DNA of 64,000 bases from Streptomyces vietnamensis (GTDB lineage: Bacteria > Actinomycetota > Actinomycetes > Streptomycetales > Streptomycetaceae). Under the pieces are notes generated by a model. That model was not told where the DNA came from. It did no database searches and saw only the letters and a program-made list of their open reading frames with translations. A program made the position numbers and the translations under genes. This document shows positions 41,777-49,954 of the stretch, piece after piece; within the stretch, counting starts at the first letter, position 1, and each line of letters begins with the position of its first letter. The stretch lies in assembly GCF_000830005.1 (NCBI RefSeq), contig NZ_CP010407.1:1965001-2029000 (forward strand). Reading direction: 5' to 3'.

Positions 41777-42573
41777 CAGACGCTTCCTTCCGGGGGTCCG
41801 TCGAGGATCTGGAGCGGGTCGTCGTACCGCTGGTGCACGAAGGGCAGCAGGTCCCGGGCGGAGACGCGCTCGGCGACCGTGCCCTTCTGGTCGGTGGTCT
41901 TCTCGCCGATCGTGATCTCGACGAGCCGACGGACGGGGAGGTCGGCGACCGGGTCGTACATGGACTCGCGCAGGACCACGTCGCCGGTGATCCGCTCCAG
42001 CTTGCGCACCTTCTCGTTGCGCACGCAGTGGACGAGGACGGGGTCGGCGTCGAAGCCGGTGCCCTCCACGCCCGGCAGGAACTTGAAGTAGAAGTCCGTC
42101 TTCTCGACGGGCTCCGGCGGCGGCAGGGTCTCGGAGACCGCGCCGCGCACCTCCACGAAGGCGATGCCGTGCCGGGCGAGGGCGGCGCGCACCACGAGCC
42201 CGTCGCGCTCTACGGTGACCTCGCCCAGCTTCTTCGGCTCGCCGAAGACCTCGCGCCCGCCGATCAGGGCCCGCTCGTGGGTCATCGGCATGACCAGCGG
42301 GTACCAGCCCTCGCGGTCGCCGTGGGCGGCGGCCACGGCCACCGAGCCGGCGCCGAGCGGATAGCCGGGCAGGTCGACCTTGCTGATGTTGGCGCGCACG
42401 AGGGGGCGCGCGGTGGGCTTCAGCGGGGGCGGCAGGACCGCCGCCACGACGTCCGGGTCGGTCTCCCAGACGGCGACCACACCGGTGGACCAGATGTCGG
42501 GGAGCTTGGCGGACCGTTCGCGGGCCGCCGCCGCCTCCGCGTCGCTGCGCGCCCCGTACCGTACTCGTGCCAT
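41776..42573 (-). CDS. acetoacetate decarboxylase-like protein
   Basis: A 265-residue acetoacetate decarboxylase-superfamily protein. The adjacent-lysine motif lies in GEPKKLGEV (residues about 113-121), where the first Lys forms the Schiff base in the clostridial enzyme. Upstream YPLVMPMTHERALIGGREV and downstream DFYFKFLPGVEG fit the family's barrel. Many homologues are not true acetoacetate decarboxylases but act on larger keto acids. It is the first gene of a minus-strand operon leading to two amidohydrolases, and faces a TetR gene across a 96-bp gap with a palindrome. Confidence 0.85.
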   Translation of the reverse strand: MARVRYGARSDAEAAAARERSAKLPDIWSTGVVAVWETDPDVVAAVLPPPLKPTARPLVRANISKVDLPGYPLGAGSVAVAAAHGDREGWYPLVMPMTHERALIGGREVFGEPKKLGEVTVERDGLVVRAALARHGIAFVEVRGAVSETLPPPEPVEKTDFYFKFLPGVEGTGFDADPVLVHCVRNEKVRKLERITGDVVLRESMYDPVADLPVRRLVEITIGEKTTDQKGTVAERVSARDLLPFVHQRYDDPLQILDGPPEGSV

Positions 42574-42601
42574 GACGTACCACCCTTCGGGATCGTCGGC
42601 C

Positions 42602-42616
42602 TGTAACACAGTTACA
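42602..42616. promoter_or_regulatory. 15-bp palindrome, probable TetR operator
   Basis: TGTAAC-ACA-GTTACA is a perfect inverted repeat in the 96-bp region between the acetoacetate-decarboxylase-like gene (start 42573, minus) and the TetR gene (start 42670, plus). Its placement lets one regulator dimer control both directions. Confidence 0.7.
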
Positions 42617-42669
42617 CGGCTGCCGACGAAGGGTAAAGAGGTCTGCACGCAGAGGAGTTGGGGGATTCG

Positions 42670-43308
42670 ATGGCACGCTCCGCGCTGACCCGCGACGAGG
42701 TCCTGGACACCGCGGCCGCCCTGGTGAGGGAGCACGGCCCGGACGCGCTCACGATGCGCCGGCTCGCCGCCGAGCTCGGCACCGCGGTCACCTCGATCTA
42801 CTGGCACGTCGGCAACCGCGAGTCGCTCCTCGACGCCCTCGTCGCCCGCACGGTCGCCGACCTCGGCACGATCCGCCCCCGGGGCGCGACCCCGGCCGAG
42901 CGGATCGTCTCGGTGGCCCGCGCGCTGCGCCGCGCCCTGCGCGAGCGCCCGCACCTGGTGGCGATGGTCCACGAGCGGGGTCTCACGGAACGCATGTTCC
43001 TGCCGGCCCAGCGGGCCCTGGTCCACGAGGCGCACGCGGCGGGGCTGCGCGGGGCGCAGGCCGCGCGGGCCGTCCGCGCCGTGCAGTTCCAGGTCGTCGG
43101 CTACGTCCTGGTGGAGCGCAACCGGGAGCGGGCCCCGGCCCAGTCCCCCGCCGAGGAGGAGCTGTGGCGCGGGGAGGACGCCGAGGCCGACGGGCCCCTC
43201 GCGCGCGCCCTGGCCGCGCCGATCGACACCGAGCGGCTCTTCGCCGACTCCGTACGGGCCCTGGTGGAGGGCCTGCTCGCCGGCGCCCGGAGTGGGATCC
43301 CGGAGTGA
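42670..43308 (+). CDS. TetR-family transcriptional regulator
   Basis: A 212-residue regulator. The helix-turn-helix is at about 5-50 (RDEVLDTAAALVREHGPDALTMRRLAAELGTAVTSIYWHVGNRESLLDALV), a clear TetR_N domain. The C-terminal ligand domain is rich in Arg and Ala, with VVGYVLVERNRE near 145. The ATG at 42670 follows GGGGGA; a GAGGAG lies further upstream in front of an in-frame TTG. It is divergent from the catabolic operon and probably represses it through the palindrome at 42602-42616, released by the pathway substrate. Confidence 0.92.
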   Translation: MARSALTRDEVLDTAAALVREHGPDALTMRRLAAELGTAVTSIYWHVGNRESLLDALVARTVADLGTIRPRGATPAERIVSVARALRRALRERPHLVAMVHERGLTERMFLPAQRALVHEAHAAGLRGAQAARAVRAVQFQVVGYVLVERNRERAPAQSPAEEELWRGEDAEADGPLARALAAPIDTERLFADSVRALVEGLLAGARSGIPE

Positions 43309-43356
43309 GATCGAAGACACCAGGGACGGGACTGTCGGTCGCGGGCCGTATTCTCA

Positions 43357-44331
43357 ATGACCGTGCTTGACGACCGTACGACAGCAGCGATGTGGCCGGC
43401 CGCCTACCCGCAGGGGTACGCGGTGGTCGACGTGGAGACCACCGGACTCGCCCGCGACGACCGGATAGTCTCCGCTGCCGTCTACCGGCTGGACGCCCAG
43501 GGGAACGTCGAGGACCACTGGTACACGCTCGTCAACCCCGAGCGCGACCCCGGTCCGGTCTGGATCCACGGCCTGACCAGCGACGTCCTGGAGGGCGCGC
43601 CGCTCTTCCCGGAGATCGCGGCGGAATTCGCGGCGCGCCTCGACGGCCGGGTGCTCGTCGCGCACAACGCGATGTTCGACTGGCAGATGATCGCCCGGGA
43701 GTACGCGCGCGCGGAGTCCGCCGCGCCGGTGCGCCAGCGGCTGTGCACGATCGCGCTCGCCAAGGAGCTGTCGCTGCCGCTGCCCAACCACAAGCTGGAG
43801 TCGCTCGCCGCGCACTTCGGCGTCGTGCAGCAGCGCGCGCACAACGCGCTCGACGACGCGCGGGTGCTCGCCGAGGCCTTCCGGCCCAGCCTGCACGCGG
43901 CGGCCGAGCGGAACGTACGGCTGCCGCTCCTGGAGTGCCGGCCGCTGACCGAGTGGGCCTCGGCGCCCGCGCAGCCGCGGACCGGCGGGCAGTCCTCCTA
44001 CCGGGCGGGCAGCTGGCGCCCCTCGCGGAAGCGCCCGCCGTGCCCGTACCCCAACCCCGGACGCTACGAGTCGGACAAACCGCTCAAGCAGGGCATGCGG
44101 GTGGCCTTCTCCGGCGACACGTCCGTCGACCGCGAGCTCCTGGAGGACCGCACCGTCGAGGCCGGCCTCCACGTCGCCACCAGCGTCTCCCGGCTGACCA
44201 GCCTCCTCGTCACCAACGACCCGGACGCCGCCACCTCCAAGACCCTCAAGGCCAGGTCCTTCGGCACCCCGGTCGTCGACGAGGCCGCCTACACCCAGCT
44301 GCTGCGGGACGTGAGCCCGGCAGACGGGTGA
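43357..44331 (+). CDS. DEDDh 3'-5' exonuclease with C-terminal BRCT-like domain
   Basis: A 324-residue protein. The DnaQ-type exonuclease (about 18-170) has Exo I VVDVETTGL, Exo II VLVAHNAMFDWQMIARE and Exo III HNALDDARVLAEAF, giving a complete DEDDh set. A linker follows. From about 240 to the end is a BRCT-like domain (GMRVAFSGDTSVDRELLEDRTVEAG...VTNDPDAATSKTLKARSFGTPVVDEAAY). This DnaQ-BRCT layout is common in actinobacteria as a DNA polymerase III epsilon-like repair exonuclease. It is not part of the main replicase. Confidence 0.92.
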   Translation: MTVLDDRTTAAMWPAAYPQGYAVVDVETTGLARDDRIVSAAVYRLDAQGNVEDHWYTLVNPERDPGPVWIHGLTSDVLEGAPLFPEIAAEFAARLDGRVLVAHNAMFDWQMIAREYARAESAAPVRQRLCTIALAKELSLPLPNHKLESLAAHFGVVQQRAHNALDDARVLAEAFRPSLHAAAERNVRLPLLECRPLTEWASAPAQPRTGGQSSYRAGSWRPSRKRPPCPYPNPGRYESDKPLKQGMRVAFSGDTSVDRELLEDRTVEAGLHVATSVSRLTSLLVTNDPDAATSKTLKARSFGTPVVDEAAYTQLLRDVSPADG

Positions 44332-44394
44332 CACCCCCGGCCCTGCGGGCGTGCCGAGCTGCGCGCGCCCGCCGGGCGCTCCACCCTGTGGCGC

Positions 44395-44628
44395 ATGGCA
44401 CGTTGTGAGGTCTGCGGAAACGATTACGGCATGTCCTTCGAGGTTCATGCACAGGGCGCGATTCATGTCTTCGACTGCTTCGCCTGCGCCATCCACCGCA
44501 TGGCGCCCATCTGCGAACACTGCCGGGTCCAGATCATCGGACAGGGCGTCGAGGTCGAGGGCAGCTGGTACTGCGGCGGCCACTGCGCCCGCGCCGAGGG
44601 AAAGGTGGGCATCGTCGACAGGGTGTGA
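44395..44628 (+). CDS. small zinc-ribbon-like protein
   Basis: A 77-residue protein with eight Cys in pairs: CEVCGNDYG at 4-12, CFAC near 28-31, CEHC near 40-43 and CGGHC near 60-64. Together with His34 and His63 these can form two zinc sites. The IHVFDCFACAIHRMAPICEHC block looks like a metal-binding Ogr/zinc-ribbon motif. The ATG at 44395 begins the first Cys pair. It lies 63 bp after the exonuclease gene on the same strand. No function known. Confidence 0.85.
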   Translation: MARCEVCGNDYGMSFEVHAQGAIHVFDCFACAIHRMAPICEHCRVQIIGQGVEVEGSWYCGGHCARAEGKVGIVDRV

Positions 44629-44710
44629 GGAAACGATCCTGGGCGGGTGGCCGCGAACCACCCGAACCCCCCGTGCGTGCACCCCGTGAACCGAAAGGTA
44701 CGGTCATGGG

Positions 44711-45511
44711 GTGTACCGCTTCCTGTTGTCCCGGCAGTGGGTGATCCTCACCCTCGTCGCCCTCGTCCTCGTCCCGACGATGATCGAGCTGGGCTTCTGG
44801 CAGTTCCACCGGCACGAACACCGGGTCGCCCAGAACGCCCTGATCGCGGACAACCTCAAGGCGAAGCCGCTCCCGGTCGAGGAGCTCACCTCCCCCGGTC
44901 ACACCGTCCCGCGCGCCGACTACTGGCGCCAGGTCACCGCCACCGGCACCTTCGACACCGCCCACGAGGTGGTCGTCCGCCGCCGCACCTCCTCCGACGA
45001 CCAGGTGGGCGTGCACATCCTGACCCCGCTGGTCCTGCGCGACGGCAAGGTCGTCCTGGTCAACCGCGGCTGGATCCCGGCCGCCGCCGACCAGCACTCC
45101 TTCCCGCAGGTGCCGCCCGCCCCCAAGGGCGAGGTGACGGTCACCGGCCGGCTCCAGGCGGACGAGACGACGGGCGCCAGCGGCATCAAGGACCTCAAGG
45201 GCCTGCCGGACCGCCAGGTCATGCTCATCAGCAGCCGGCAGCAGGCCGAGCTCATCGGCCGCGAGGTGCTCGGCGGCTACCTGGAGCAGACCGCGCCCGA
45301 GCCGGCCGGCGGCACCCCCGAGCTGATCCCCGAGCCGGACCACGACTCGATCGGCCCGCACATGGCGTACGCGGTGCAGTGGTGGCTCTTCGCCGCCGGG
45401 GTGCCCGTCGGCTGGGTGATCCTGGTGCGCCGGGAGAAGCGCGACCGGGCGGCCCAGACCACCGCCTCCGACGTCCCCGCGTCCCCGGCACCCGCGACCG
45501 CCGAGGCGTAG
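44711..45511 (+). CDS. SURF1-family cytochrome oxidase assembly protein
   Basis: A 266-residue protein with one membrane span at each end (about 10-30 and 221-243). The periplasmic domain between them contains GFWQFHRHEHR, YWRQVTATGTFD and VNRGWIPA, the SURF1 signatures. SURF1 inserts or stabilises heme a in the aa3 cytochrome oxidase. The oxidase genes are not in this window. The GTG at 44711 has AAAGG upstream. The terminal 20 residues are Ala/Pro-rich and disordered. Confidence 0.92.
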   Translation: MYRFLLSRQWVILTLVALVLVPTMIELGFWQFHRHEHRVAQNALIADNLKAKPLPVEELTSPGHTVPRADYWRQVTATGTFDTAHEVVVRRRTSSDDQVGVHILTPLVLRDGKVVLVNRGWIPAAADQHSFPQVPPAPKGEVTVTGRLQADETTGASGIKDLKGLPDRQVMLISSRQQAELIGREVLGGYLEQTAPEPAGGTPELIPEPDHDSIGPHMAYAVQWWLFAAGVPVGWVILVRREKRDRAAQTTASDVPASPAPATAEA

Positions 45512-45563
45512 GCCACTCCGTCCCGCTGATTGACCGTCGCCGCTTCCGGGAACAGCCCAAAGC

Positions 45564-47360
45564 GTGACGCAACGTATCGACGACTACGCCCTCATCGGCG
45601 ATCTCCAGACCGCCGCGCTCATCGGCCGCGACGGGTCGGTCGACTGGCTGTGTCTGCCCCGCTTCGACTCCGCCGCCTGCTTCGCCGCCCTCCTCGGCGA
45701 CGAGAACAACGGCCACTGGACCCTCGCGCCCAAGGGCGCCACCACCTGCACCACCCGCCGCTACGCCGAGGACACCCTCGTCCTGGAGACCTACTGGGAG
45801 ACCCGTACGGGCACCGTCAAGGTCGTCGACTTCATGCCCCAGCGGGACAAGGCCCCCGACCTGATGCGGATCGTGGAGGGGGTCAGCGGCAGCGTCGAGA
45901 TGACCTCCGTGCTGCGGCTCCGCTTCGACTACGGCTCGATCGTGCCCTGGGTGCGCAGGGCCGACGGCCACCGCGTCGCGATCGCCGGACCCGACTCGGT
46001 CTGGCTGCGCAGCGAGCCGCACGTGAAGACCTGGGGCCAGCAGTTCTCCACCCAGTCCGCCTTCACCGTCGCCGCCGGCGAGAAGGTGGCCTTCGTGCTG
46101 ACCTGGCACCCCTCGCACGAGCCCCGCCCCGACCTCGTCGACCCCTTCGAGGCCCTGGAGCAGTGCCTCGCGGACTGGCGGGAGTGGACGGCCCGCTGCA
46201 CCTACCGGGGCCCCTACCGGGAGACGGTGCTGCGCTCCCTGATCACCCTCAAGGCGCTCACGTACGCCCCCACCGGCGGGATCATGGCCGCCCCCACCAC
46301 CTCCCTGCCGGAGGAGCTCGGCGGCGTGCGGAACTGGGACTACCGCGCCTGCTGGCTGCGCGACTCCTCCCTCACCCTCGGCGCGCTGCTCGCCGCCGGA
46401 TACGAGGAGGAGGCCTGCGCCTGGCGGGACTGGCTGCTGCGCTCCGTCGCGGGCGACCCCGCCGACCTGCAGATCATGTACGGCCCCGCCGGAGAGCGCC
46501 GGCTGCCCGAGACGAGCCTGCCGTGGCTGCGCGGCTACGCCGACTCGGCGCCGGTCCGGACCGGGAACGCGGCCGTGGACCAGTTGCAGCTCGACGTGTA
46601 CGGCGAGGTCATGGACTCCCTCCACCGCGCGCGTGAGGCCGGGATCCCGGCCGAGCGGCACGCCTGGAACCTCCAGCTGAGCCTGCTCGGCTTCCTGGAG
46701 TCCACCTGGCGGGAGCCCGACGAGGGCCTGTGGGAGGTCCGCGGGCCCCGCCGCCACTTCACCCACTCGAAGGTGATGGCCTGGGTCGCCGCCGACCGCG
46801 CGGTCCGCACCCTGGAGGCCGACCCCTCGCTGCCGGGGGACGCGGGGCGGTGGCGGGCGATGCGGGACGAGATCCACGCCCAGGTGTGCGAGCGGGCGTA
46901 CGACCCCGTGCGGAACACCTTCACCCAGGCGTACGGCTCGTCCGAGCTGGACGCCGCCACCCTCCTCATCCCGCAGGTCGGCTTCCTGCCGCCGGACGAC
47001 CCCCGGGTGGTGGGGACCGTGGACGCCGTACGGGCGGAGCTGACGCACGACGGGTTCCTGCGCCGGTACAGCCCTGCCCGCGGCACCGGCACAGCGGCCG
47101 TGGACGGGCTGCCGGGACAGGAGGGGACCTTCCTGGTCTGCTCGTTCTGGCTGGCGGACGCGCTGCGCCTCACCGGGCGCCCGGAGGAGGCGCGCGAGCT
47201 CTTCGAGCGGCTCGTCACGCTCACCAACGACGTGGGGCTCCTCGCGGAGGAGTACGACCCGGTGGCGCGGCGTCAGCTGGGGAACTTCCCGCAGGCGTTC
47301 AGCCACATCGGACTCGTCGGGACCGCCTTGGCGCTCGCCGCCGAGGAGACGGCAGGATAG
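45564..47360 (+). CDS. glycoside hydrolase family 15 protein (trehalase/glucoamylase-type)
   Basis: A 598-residue GH15 enzyme. The N-terminal domain has YALIGDLQTAALIGRDGSVDWLCLPRFDS, and the (alpha/alpha)6 barrel starts near 220. It has PTTSLPEELGGVRNWDYRACWLRDSSLTLGALL, whose RNWDYR..WLRD pattern is the family substrate site, and a later LAEEYDP with the second catalytic Glu. In mycobacteria this class is a trehalase; in others it is a glucoamylase or glucodextranase. The lack of a signal peptide points to cytosolic trehalose or maltooligosaccharide breakdown. The GTG start is at 45564. Confidence 0.92.
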   Translation: MTQRIDDYALIGDLQTAALIGRDGSVDWLCLPRFDSAACFAALLGDENNGHWTLAPKGATTCTTRRYAEDTLVLETYWETRTGTVKVVDFMPQRDKAPDLMRIVEGVSGSVEMTSVLRLRFDYGSIVPWVRRADGHRVAIAGPDSVWLRSEPHVKTWGQQFSTQSAFTVAAGEKVAFVLTWHPSHEPRPDLVDPFEALEQCLADWREWTARCTYRGPYRETVLRSLITLKALTYAPTGGIMAAPTTSLPEELGGVRNWDYRACWLRDSSLTLGALLAAGYEEEACAWRDWLLRSVAGDPADLQIMYGPAGERRLPETSLPWLRGYADSAPVRTGNAAVDQLQLDVYGEVMDSLHRAREAGIPAERHAWNLQLSLLGFLESTWREPDEGLWEVRGPRRHFTHSKVMAWVAADRAVRTLEADPSLPGDAGRWRAMRDEIHAQVCERAYDPVRNTFTQAYGSSELDAATLLIPQVGFLPPDDPRVVGTVDAVRAELTHDGFLRRYSPARGTGTAAVDGLPGQEGTFLVCSFWLADALRLTGRPEEARELFERLVTLTNDVGLLAEEYDPVARRQLGNFPQAFSHIGLVGTALALAAEETAG

Positions 47361-47365
47361 GGCCC

Positions 47366-48121
47366 ATGGATCTGGGACTGAAGGACCGTGTGTACGTGGT
47401 GACCGGTGCGACGCGGGGGCTCGGCCGTGCCTCCGCCGAGGCGCTGCTCGCTGAGGGCGCGAAGGTGCTGATCACCGGGCGCGAGGAGAAGACGGTCGCC
47501 GACGCGGTGGCCGAACTGGGCGAGGGCGCGGCCGGTGTCGCCGCCGACAACGCCGACCCGGGGACCCCGGCCCGGCTGATCGCCGAGGCGCGGGCCCGGT
47601 TCGGCGGCTTCGACGGCATCCTGATCAGCGTCGGCGGCCCGGCGCCCGGCTTCGCCGCGGACAACACCGACGAGGAGTGGGCGGCCGCCTTCGACACGGT
47701 CTTCCTGGGTGCGGTACGGCTGGCCCGCGCGGCCGCCGAGACGCTCACCGAGGGCGGGGTCATCGGCTTCGTCCTGTCCGGCTCCGTCCACGAGCCGATC
47801 CCCGGCCTGACCATCTCCAACGGGCTGCGCCCGGGGCTCGCCGGCTTCGCCAAGTCGCTCTCCAACGACCTCGGCCCGCGCGGGATCCGGGTCGTCGGCC
47901 TGCTGCCGAGCCGGATCGACACCGACCGGGTCCGCTCCCTGGACGCGCTCTCCGGCGACGCGGACGCGGCCCGCGCGGCGAACGAGCTCACGATCCCGCT
48001 GCGCCGCTACGGCACCCCGGAGGAGTTCGGGAACACGGCGGCCTTCCTGCTCTCGCCGGCCGCCTCGTACCTGACGGGCCTGATGCTGCCGGTGGACGGC
48101 GGGGCGCGCTCGGGGTTCTGA
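47366..48121 (+). CDS. SDR-fold oxidoreductase lacking the usual Tyr-x3-Lys
   Basis: A 251-residue SDR. The Rossmann motif VTGATRGLGRASAEALL and the LPVDGGARSGF ending are normal. The catalytic segment reads LSGSVHEPIPGLTISNGLRPGLAGFAK, where the expected Tyr is replaced by Asn and the Lys by Arg (N..LR) while the Ser is kept. The LISVGGPAPG segment replaces NNAG. This makes an SDR of the FabG-like type with altered or no catalysis. It follows the GH15 gene by 5 bp, so it is co-transcribed. Confidence 0.85.
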   Translation: MDLGLKDRVYVVTGATRGLGRASAEALLAEGAKVLITGREEKTVADAVAELGEGAAGVAADNADPGTPARLIAEARARFGGFDGILISVGGPAPGFAADNTDEEWAAAFDTVFLGAVRLARAAAETLTEGGVIGFVLSGSVHEPIPGLTISNGLRPGLAGFAKSLSNDLGPRGIRVVGLLPSRIDTDRVRSLDALSGDADAARAANELTIPLRRYGTPEEFGNTAAFLLSPAASYLTGLMLPVDGGARSGF

Positions 48122-48141
48122 CGCCCGGTTCCGGTCCTCGT

Positions 48142-48729
48142 TCAGGCGACCCTGCGGGCGCGGTGCTTCACCGCTCGCAGCCGCGCCTCGGTGGGCAGTG
48201 CGGGCAGGCCCGTCGACGTACGGGCGTGGGCGAGGGCCTCGGTGCTGAGCACGGTCAGGGCGTCGCCCGGGGAGGCGTGCGGCTCCAGGAGGAGCCGGAT
48301 CCGGGTCTTGGGGGCGGCCCGGCGGCCCGTGAGGGCGACCTTGGCCCGGGCCACGCCCTCCTGCGCGGCCGCGTCCGCCTCCAGGACGCCCTCCAGGGCC
48401 CGGCCGCGCAGCACCGCCTCCTCGCCGTCGCCGGTGTCCACGAGGACCTCGCGGAGCCGGGCCCGGCGGAACTGGGCGAGGAACCACCACAGGGCGAGCA
48501 GGACGACGAGCCCGAGGGCGGCGATGACCGCCGGCCACCACCAGCTCTCGTCCCGCCAGCGCTGCCGCTGTGCGGTGGTGAGGAGCACGTCGTCGGGGCC
48601 GGACCAGGGCCACCAGGACGGTACGGGCGCGTCGAGGGCGGCGGCGAGGACGGCGCCGCCGACGACGACGAGGAGCAGCCCGGCGAGCCCGAGCAGGACG
48701 CGGTTGACGCGCCGGAGGACCACGGTCAC
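48142..48729 (-). CDS. amaP: AmaP-like alkaline shock response membrane anchor protein
   Basis: A 195-residue protein with two membrane spans (about 7-30 and 66-86). A cytoplasmic domain follows (about 95-195) with the beta-alpha pattern TRIRLLLEPHASPGDALTVLSTEALAHA seen in AmaP proteins that tether Asp23 to the membrane. It is last in the five-gene minus-strand Asp23 cluster and overlaps the preceding gene by 4 bp. The function is inferred from cluster and topology. Confidence 0.8.
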   Translation of the reverse strand: MTVVLRRVNRVLLGLAGLLLVVVGGAVLAAALDAPVPSWWPWSGPDDVLLTTAQRQRWRDESWWWPAVIAALGLVVLLALWWFLAQFRRARLREVLVDTGDGEEAVLRGRALEGVLEADAAAQEGVARAKVALTGRRAAPKTRIRLLLEPHASPGDALTVLSTEALAHARTSTGLPALPTEARLRAVKHRARRVA

Positions 48730-49349
48730 TTCGCCTTCCCTTCCTTCCGGGACGGCCGGGCCACCCGTACCGTCATCGCGAGCGGACGGGCGAGGCCGAG
48801 CTCCTCGACGGCGCCGGCGAGCACCGTCTCCACATCGGCCCGCACCTCGTCGAGGGCCCGGAAGTGCGACACCGCCCGGACGGCGACCTTGGCGCGGCCC
48901 ACGCGCACGCGTACGGACTGCACCCCGGAGACCTCCATGACGCGGTCCCGCAGGGTGAGGGCGGCGGCCTCGCGGTCGAGGCCGGCCCGTACGTCGGTGT
49001 GTTCGCGGCGCATCGGGAGGACGGCGCGCAACCCGGGGGTGGCGGCCAGGACGAGGAGCCAGATGCCGAGCACGACGGCGACGGCCGCGCCGACGACGAC
49101 CGCCGTGTCGTCGAGCGGCCGGGTCGCGAGGCCGTCGGCGAGCTCGCGCCGCCAGGACATCGCGGACCGGTCGGCCCGTACCGCCGCGACGTCGTAGAGG
49201 AGCAGCCCGGCGCCGCCGAGGACGACGGCCGCGAGCAGGGCGGCGGGGATGCGGCGCACGGCCCAGAAGCGGCGGACGTGCGGCACGCGCGCGGTCGGCG
49301 CGTCGGTGCCGGGGGCCGCCGCGGAGGCCGGTTCCGGGGTGGTGGTCAT
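48726..49349 (-). CDS. DUF6286-type membrane protein of the Asp23 cluster
   Basis: A 207-residue protein. It has a Pro/Thr-rich N-terminus, two spans (about 36-52 and 80-103), then a soluble domain (about 115-200) reading LTLRDRVMEVSGVQSVRVRVGRAKVAVRAVSHFRALDEVRADVETVLAG. That beta-alpha-beta layout is like half an Asp23 domain. Both ends overlap neighbours by 4 bp, so translation is coupled through 49714-48142. I recall DUF6286 as the label for this group; no function is known. Confidence 0.8.
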   Translation of the reverse strand: MTTTPEPASAAAPGTDAPTARVPHVRRFWAVRRIPAALLAAVVLGGAGLLLYDVAAVRADRSAMSWRRELADGLATRPLDDTAVVVGAAVAVVLGIWLLVLAATPGLRAVLPMRREHTDVRAGLDREAAALTLRDRVMEVSGVQSVRVRVGRAKVAVRAVSHFRALDEVRADVETVLAGAVEELGLARPLAMTVRVARPSRKEGKAK

Positions 49350-49714
49350 GCGAGGCGGCCCCTCGGCGTGGCGTGACGGGTGTGCGCGGAGTGGAGGTGC
49401 TCGACGTGGACGGTCACCTCGTGGACCTCAAGGCCGACGAGCTGCTCCACGCGCGTGCGTACCCGGTTCCGGACGGCGCCGCACTGGCGGCCGACGTCGG
49501 AGGGGTAGTCGAGGTCGAGGCTCACCGAGACGTGGGCGATCTCCCGGTGGACGACCACCGAGGCGTGCGGCTTCGAGCCCCCTTGGGGGACGGCGTCGAG
49601 GCCCTCCCTGGCCGCCTGGGCGGCGATCTTCGCGACGACCCGGTCGGCGATCGTGGTCGCCCCCCGGTCCCGCACCCCGTCCCGTACCGGGTCGTCCGCC
49701 AGATCCGTCACCAC
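49346..49714 (-). CDS. Asp23/Gls24-family envelope stress protein (short)
   Basis: A 122-residue Asp23-family protein. TTIADRVVAKIAAQAAREGLDAVP at about 20-42 and VVVHREIAHVSVSLDLDYPSDVGRQCGAVRNRVRTRVEQLVGLEVHEVTVHVEHL follow the family pattern. Asp23 proteins bind membrane anchors and mark alkaline or cell-wall stress. Two adjacent GTG codons begin the frame; either could be used. It overlaps the DUF6286 gene by 4 bp. Confidence 0.85.
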   Translation of the reverse strand: MVTDLADDPVRDGVRDRGATTIADRVVAKIAAQAAREGLDAVPQGGSKPHASVVVHREIAHVSVSLDLDYPSDVGRQCGAVRNRVRTRVEQLVGLEVHEVTVHVEHLHSAHTRHATPRGRLA

Positions 49715-49720
49715 CCCGGG

Positions 49721-49912
49721 TCACCGCCGCCGGTCGCCGCGTTCGCGGCCCCGGAACAGATCGCCGGGTTCGAGGTCTCCTTCGAGGAACCGGCCGGCCA
49801 CGAAGCCGATCGCCCCGAGGGCCGCGACCAGTACGAACGCTCCGAAGCCGCCGAAGTATCCGGCGAAACCGAGAGCCATGCCGGCCACCAGGCCGACCAC
49901 CGCCATGCTCAT
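49721..49912 (-). CDS. small hydrophobic protein of the Asp23 cluster
   Basis: A 63-residue protein with two short hydrophobic helices (VVGLVAGMALGFAGYFGGFGAFVLVAALGAIGFVAG) and a basic tail RGRERGDRRR. It sits between two Asp23 genes, 6 bp from the downstream one. The Gly-rich repeats suggest packed membrane helices. No family name is certain; the role is inferred to be a membrane component of the cluster. Confidence 0.8.
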   Translation of the reverse strand: MSMAVVGLVAGMALGFAGYFGGFGAFVLVAALGAIGFVAGRFLEGDLEPGDLFRGRERGDRRR

Positions 49913-49954
49913 TCCGAGCCCCTTTCCTGGCCGCTGTCGCCGGGGTTCCGACGA

